Origin: Micrasema longulum
Taxonomy: Eukaryota > Arthropoda > Insecta > Trichoptera > Brachycentridae
Reading direction: 5' to 3'
NCBI GenBank assembly: GCA_022494885.1
Contig: JAGVSM010003633.1
Span: 62,001-126,000, forward strand
Length of the DNA stretch: 64,000 nucleotides
The position numbers were made by a program, and so were the translations under genes. Positions 61,501-64,000 of the stretch are shown here, piece after piece. The notes beneath the pieces were generated by a model. It saw only the letters and a program-made list of their open reading frames with translations, did not search any database and had not been told where the DNA came from. Every line of letters starts with the position of its first letter. Position 1 is the first letter of the stretch.

Positions 61501-63114
61501 ATCATTAATTGATATTTTATTACTCGCTACGTGTTAAAACAGTGAACTTTTAAGCAAAGAGATCTCACTATTTCAAAAACGAATGTGTAGCATTAACAAA
61601 GGCTTTGTAAAAATAAGTGCCAATGTATAAAATGGTGGATTGATAAAATCTAAAATGATTCCTATGCGAAGTTACATGCACGAACATAAAAATGGCAGAT
61701 CTGATTTCTGATATCATGTCATCAAATGTTCGCACATAAAATTTCAACTTTGATGAATAAACTTTTTTCGTTACTAAGACAATTTGATATGTCAAATAAA
61801 TGAAGGTATCAGACATCTTCGAGATATGAATCAAAATCCACTTACTGATAGGTCTCGAATATAAGATTCAGATACTCCCCCGCTTTCAACATTTAAAAAT
61901 AAATTTCCCATAATCATCTCACTAAAAGCCTCCCCGTAAATTGTAATAATAGCGTAATACTCCGCTTTAACTTGTAAAGATTTATGCAGTTAAGTTCAGG
62001 TGATTACCTTAAATCAAATGGTTTGGAAACCTTTTTAATTAGCCCTACATAGTTTTAATCTCGGGACAAGATATAATTAAAATAAAATTGAGTTACCCGA
62101 AACAATTTGAGAAATGAAGCCCCGAGTGTAAGTTTTACAATAAAATCTTCCACGCGGGTTCAGGTAAGTACTGATCGGCGTTAATTAAACTTTATTTTCT
62201 CGTTCCAAAGTTTGTAAAAGAAAATAATGAACAACATAAAGATAGAACTACCGTGGGCCTTTTTTACTGCTACCTGCGTACAATTGATTAATTAAAACTG
62301 TTTTATTTTTCAGTGGATTCAACAAGTATTTATTAATTTATTCTTATTTTTCTTCATCCACTCCTAAAGGGAACATGCGGACATCATCGGACGCCTCCAG
62401 GAGACTCAATGAACTCCCGATTCCTCCGAGACAATCCCGTCTTTGCGTGTGCGTTAGTGCGACTACCGTATATTTTCCGTAAAGCCGAATAAAGTCGAAA
62501 CATCGCCATAGACGGCTTTCCAAGACGGCAGGAGCCCGCAGGTGTGAAGAAGACTTAGGTTTAGGCTCTTCTGAGGCATCCTCAGCTCGTGTCCAAGCTA
62601 GGTCCTACCGCCGCGCCGTAGGTACAATGCTGCCGTGCAATCCCTTAATCACCGTAATTCGAAAAATCCACTTTCGAATAAAACGCAAAGAGCTTTTCAA
62701 ACAAGTAAATCGCCATGATACTTTTAAAAACATCATTTTTTAAAGTTTCATCGTAAGGCTATGTGACGATTAATTGTCAGAAAAAAGCGTGACATTTACG
62801 AGTAAGTCATTTAAAAAAAAGAAGAAAAAAAATCGCATCAGTCACTACAAACAAAAAGTAGTCCAAAACTATCGACAAAAAATCCACCACCGGCTGTGAT
62901 TATTGATTCGATTTGACTTCATTTATTAGATTGGACATGATCAATTCGCCATCAATTCGGTATTAAAAATGGAGGAGGAGTTAGTTACCTGCGATTGTAG
63001 CTGCGCCCCCGCGGGGGCCGAAGCCGGGTCCGCCGCCCCCGCGGCCGCTAGAGCCGCCAGGGCGAGCCCCAGGAGCCCCCAGGCTGCCCTCCCTTGTTGG
63101 CTTGACTGTTTCAT
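52560..63114 (-). CDS. Mip: Myoinhibitory peptide / allatostatin-B (prothoracicostatic peptide) precursor
   Basis: This is a neuropeptide prohormone. Its W-X6-W-amide products inhibit visceral muscle and, in moths, juvenile hormone or ecdysteroid output; receptors include the sex peptide receptor. Coding exons: 63114-62989, 60449-60243, 57593-57426, 56568-56445, 53637-53557, 52597-52560. All junctions are GT/AG with consistent phases, total 247 aa. The first coding exon encodes a signal peptide (WGLLGLALAALAAAG). Predicted amidated peptides, each followed by GKR: AWNNLHGGW, GWQDMNSAW, AWNSLHGGW, GWQDMNAAW, AWSNLHGGW (split by an intron), AWNNLHGGW, SWSSLHGTW and EPGWNNLKGLW. Spacer segments include an acidic stretch (DSAADLLELLSAS). 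A CAG acceptor directly precedes the ATG, so a 5' non-coding exon must lie upstream; it was not identified. ATTAAA at 52542-52547 (minus) is a possible poly(A) signal. The two last exons are short and rest on splice sites plus phase. Confidence 0.95.
52880..53375. repeat. 53-bp tandem array with 106-bp higher-order period
   Basis: About nine units built on CATTTCAACAGTTAGATTGA and TTTCAATGTAGTTATGTCAG. Adjacent units alternate between GATGTTTC...AGATTG and GACATTTC...AGAATG, giving a two-unit period. Lies in the last Mip intron. Confidence 0.93.
54058..54369. repeat. 44-bp tandem array, seven units
   Basis: The unit begins TGTAGAGAAATGTTTGTTAT and ends ATGTATTGTCTTGTA; repeats start at 44-bp steps from 54058. 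Five units are identical and two share one T-to-C change. In a Mip intron. Confidence 0.96.
55120..55640 (+). mobile_element. RTE-like LINE C-terminal fragment
   Basis: FEMGCYRRRLGISCRYHITN, DEVLSRIEEGRHLIKTI, IGYIMRHGG and HRGRPRREYLEQVCEDL, with stops between. Decayed, in the Mip intron. Confidence 0.75.
55694..55840 (+). mobile_element. tRNA-derived SINE, family A, copy 7 (internal deletion)
   Basis: GAATCGGGTTGCGGTCCCGT and the tail TTCTAATAGTGAGTTATTTA remain; the B box region is deleted. Confidence 0.78.
58351..58600. repeat. 101-bp palindrome-containing tandem repeat
   Basis: GAAATCAAACACTGATTTGA begins at 58361, 58398, 58462, 58499 and 58563, a 37/64 alternation summing to 101 bp. 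Each unit includes the perfect palindrome CTACTGAACATGTTCAGTAG and the hairpin ATTTCTAATTATATTAGAAA. Confidence 0.93.
58600..59330 (-). mobile_element. Jockey-like LINE reverse-transcriptase fragment
   Basis: Minus strand gives SRLLLFADDLKLFLNLTSDD (the F/Y-A-D-D catalytic box), SEWGRRNKLRFNVSS, then in another frame SLARSSLESGSMIWGPYEPK and VLEKIQKKFLRYL. Frames are broken. Mip intron. Confidence 0.85.
59800..60228 (+). mobile_element. R1/LOA-type LINE 3' end abutting a Mip exon
   Basis: YGSWWFMSYLHRLKLSEIDS-like reading followed by C-P-C-D...H-L-L-M-H-C is the Cys/His end of an RNase-H-bearing LINE. The 3' UTR ends near 60228, about 15 bp from the splice donor of the Mip exon 60243-60449. 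A related 3' UTR is at 60775-60875. Confidence 0.75.
60531..60690 (+). mobile_element. Possible pogo-like element end
   Basis: TA followed by CAGTGGAACCTCGTTTTAAA resembles terminal repeats of pogo/Tigger-type elements. The opposite end was not found. Confidence 0.4.
61195..61400 (+). mobile_element. Mariner transposase N-terminal fragment
   Basis: GFKDGNFGLKDMERSGRSAN followed by HVIHEDPFQTTVELAKQIN, a stop, then NHTTAYRHFKS is the helix-turn-helix DNA-binding part of a mariner transposase. The rest is missing. Confidence 0.82.
61405..62988. other. Remainder of the first coding Mip intron
   Basis: Mostly AT-rich. A dispersed repeat (62365-62570) is shared with 31880-32035. No exon seen. 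Confidence 0.5.
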
Positions 63115-63207
63115 CTGCAACAACACAACATCACAATCAAAAAACTATTTCTACATATAATAAATAATATTTAATTAACAATATTAGACGATTCCGGGCC
63201 ACAACCC

Positions 63208-63380
63208 GATGGTTGTGGTCCCGTGGCGTGTCTCGGACTCATGGCTCGAAGGTCCGTGGTTCGAATCTCACTCTGCCCCAACTTGATTCCCATTTTCTAA
63301 TATTAAGTTTTTTACAACTGGTTGAAAATGGCCCTCAAAATGAAATATTTGGGTAAATGATAAAAACGCAAATATTTGAA
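63208..63380 (+). mobile_element. tRNA-derived SINE, family A, copy 8
   Basis: GATGGTTGTGGTCCCGTGGC, B box GGTTCGAATCTCACTCTGCC and tail CAAAATGAAATATTTGGGTA. It lies about 100 bp upstream of the Mip start codon, inside the probable 5' UTR intron. Confidence 0.87.
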
Positions 63381-63599
63381 CTGAATTTCACGCAATAGGG
63401 AGTTAGGATTTCCATATTCACAGAGATGAAAACATTTAAGGGTAAATTTAATTAACAGTCAGACGAATCTCATCCACATCAATACAGTTTTCAGCTTTTT
63501 AACTTCCATTCCATTTAGGAATTCAGTTTTCCTGTTATTAAGAGTAATAACTAGTTTTTTATTTTAACTTTAAGTTTAGCTATAAAACGCGTGTTCTAC

Positions 63600-64000
63600 T
63601 ACTACTAATACCATCACGCCATTTCCCCGTAGGGGTAGGCAAAGATGGACCGCCACACACGTCCATCCTGGCATACATTCCTAGCTCCTCCCACATTCAT
63701 ACATGCCCTTCGGTTTTGTCTGCTTTTGACATGACCAGACTTAAGATTTTGGTTTATCTGATCATGCCACGTCTTCCTTGGTCGTCCTCGTCTCACGTTA
63801 CTGTTCATTTTCGCCATTCTTTCGTCGTTCGTTTGTTCTATATGAACAAACCACCTCAGAGACCCTTTCTTTATCTATCACTTATACCTGACTAAGATTT
63901 ACACTCTCGCCTAATTTCAATATTCGTAACCCTGTCATACATTGATTTCCCACTCATCAGATCGCATTTCAACCGCGTTCACTCGGCTTTCATTCTTCCT
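63600..64000 (-). mobile_element. RTE-like LINE ORF2 end, runs off the window
   Basis: Minus strand: MNSNVRRGRPRKTWHDQINQ, NLKSGHVKSRQNRRACMN, VCQDGRVWRSIFAYPYGEMA. It corresponds to the element at 33310 but is a distinct copy; the N-terminal part lies beyond position 64000. Confidence 0.85.

Noticed and set aside
1..64000. CRISPR array, bacterial operon or phage-type defence system
   Set aside because: The tandem arrays have no unique spacers between repeats, all genes have introns, and no prokaryotic gene was found.

Overview
This 64 kb window is nuclear DNA from an insect, most likely a moth or butterfly. The evidence is intron-split animal genes with GT/AG junctions, an AT-rich background dense in SINEs, LINEs and MITEs, and a myoinhibitory-peptide precursor whose W-X6-W-amide peptides resemble those known from Lepidoptera. 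The species cannot be named from sequence alone. All genes below were assembled by hand by checking splice sites and reading-frame phase at every exon junction.

Layout. (1) 2086-19408, minus: the pyruvate dehydrogenase E1-alpha gene, eight coding exons per transcript, ending in one of two duplicated terminal exons of equal length (5290-5475 or 2086-2271). (2) 21161-23843, minus: a secreted low-complexity protein with PYPVEK repeats and a 12-nt first coding exon, probably a cuticle or other extracellular-matrix component. (3) 24.0-30.2 kb: no gene seen; SINEs, a MITE copy, a foldback element and AT-rich sequence. (4) 30268-37179, minus: ZW10, four exons, 735 aa. (5) 39342-49301, plus: TRMT13 tRNA 2'-O-methyltransferase, seven exons, 495 aa, head-to-head with ZW10. 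(6) 52560-63114, minus: the myoinhibitory peptide/allatostatin-B precursor (Mip), six coding exons, 247 aa, eight predicted amidated peptides, convergent with TRMT13.

The genes do not form a pathway: they are a mitochondrial enzyme, a secreted structural protein, a kinetochore/Golgi-tethering factor, a tRNA-modifying enzyme and a neuropeptide. Introns and spacers hold at least four tRNA-derived SINE families, decayed LINEs of several types (RTE-like, Jockey/CR1-like, R1-like ends with Cys motifs), two mariner remnants, a 0.75-0.78 kb TIR element in three copies, a pogo-like element with another MITE nested in it, foldback elements and three tandem arrays, all three within Mip introns. No CRISPR, bacterial or viral gene system was seen. 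The observations most worth checking are the duplicated PDHA terminal exons, the Mip precursor with a peptide split by an intron and a LINE abutting a splice donor, the PYPVEK protein, and the MITE families.
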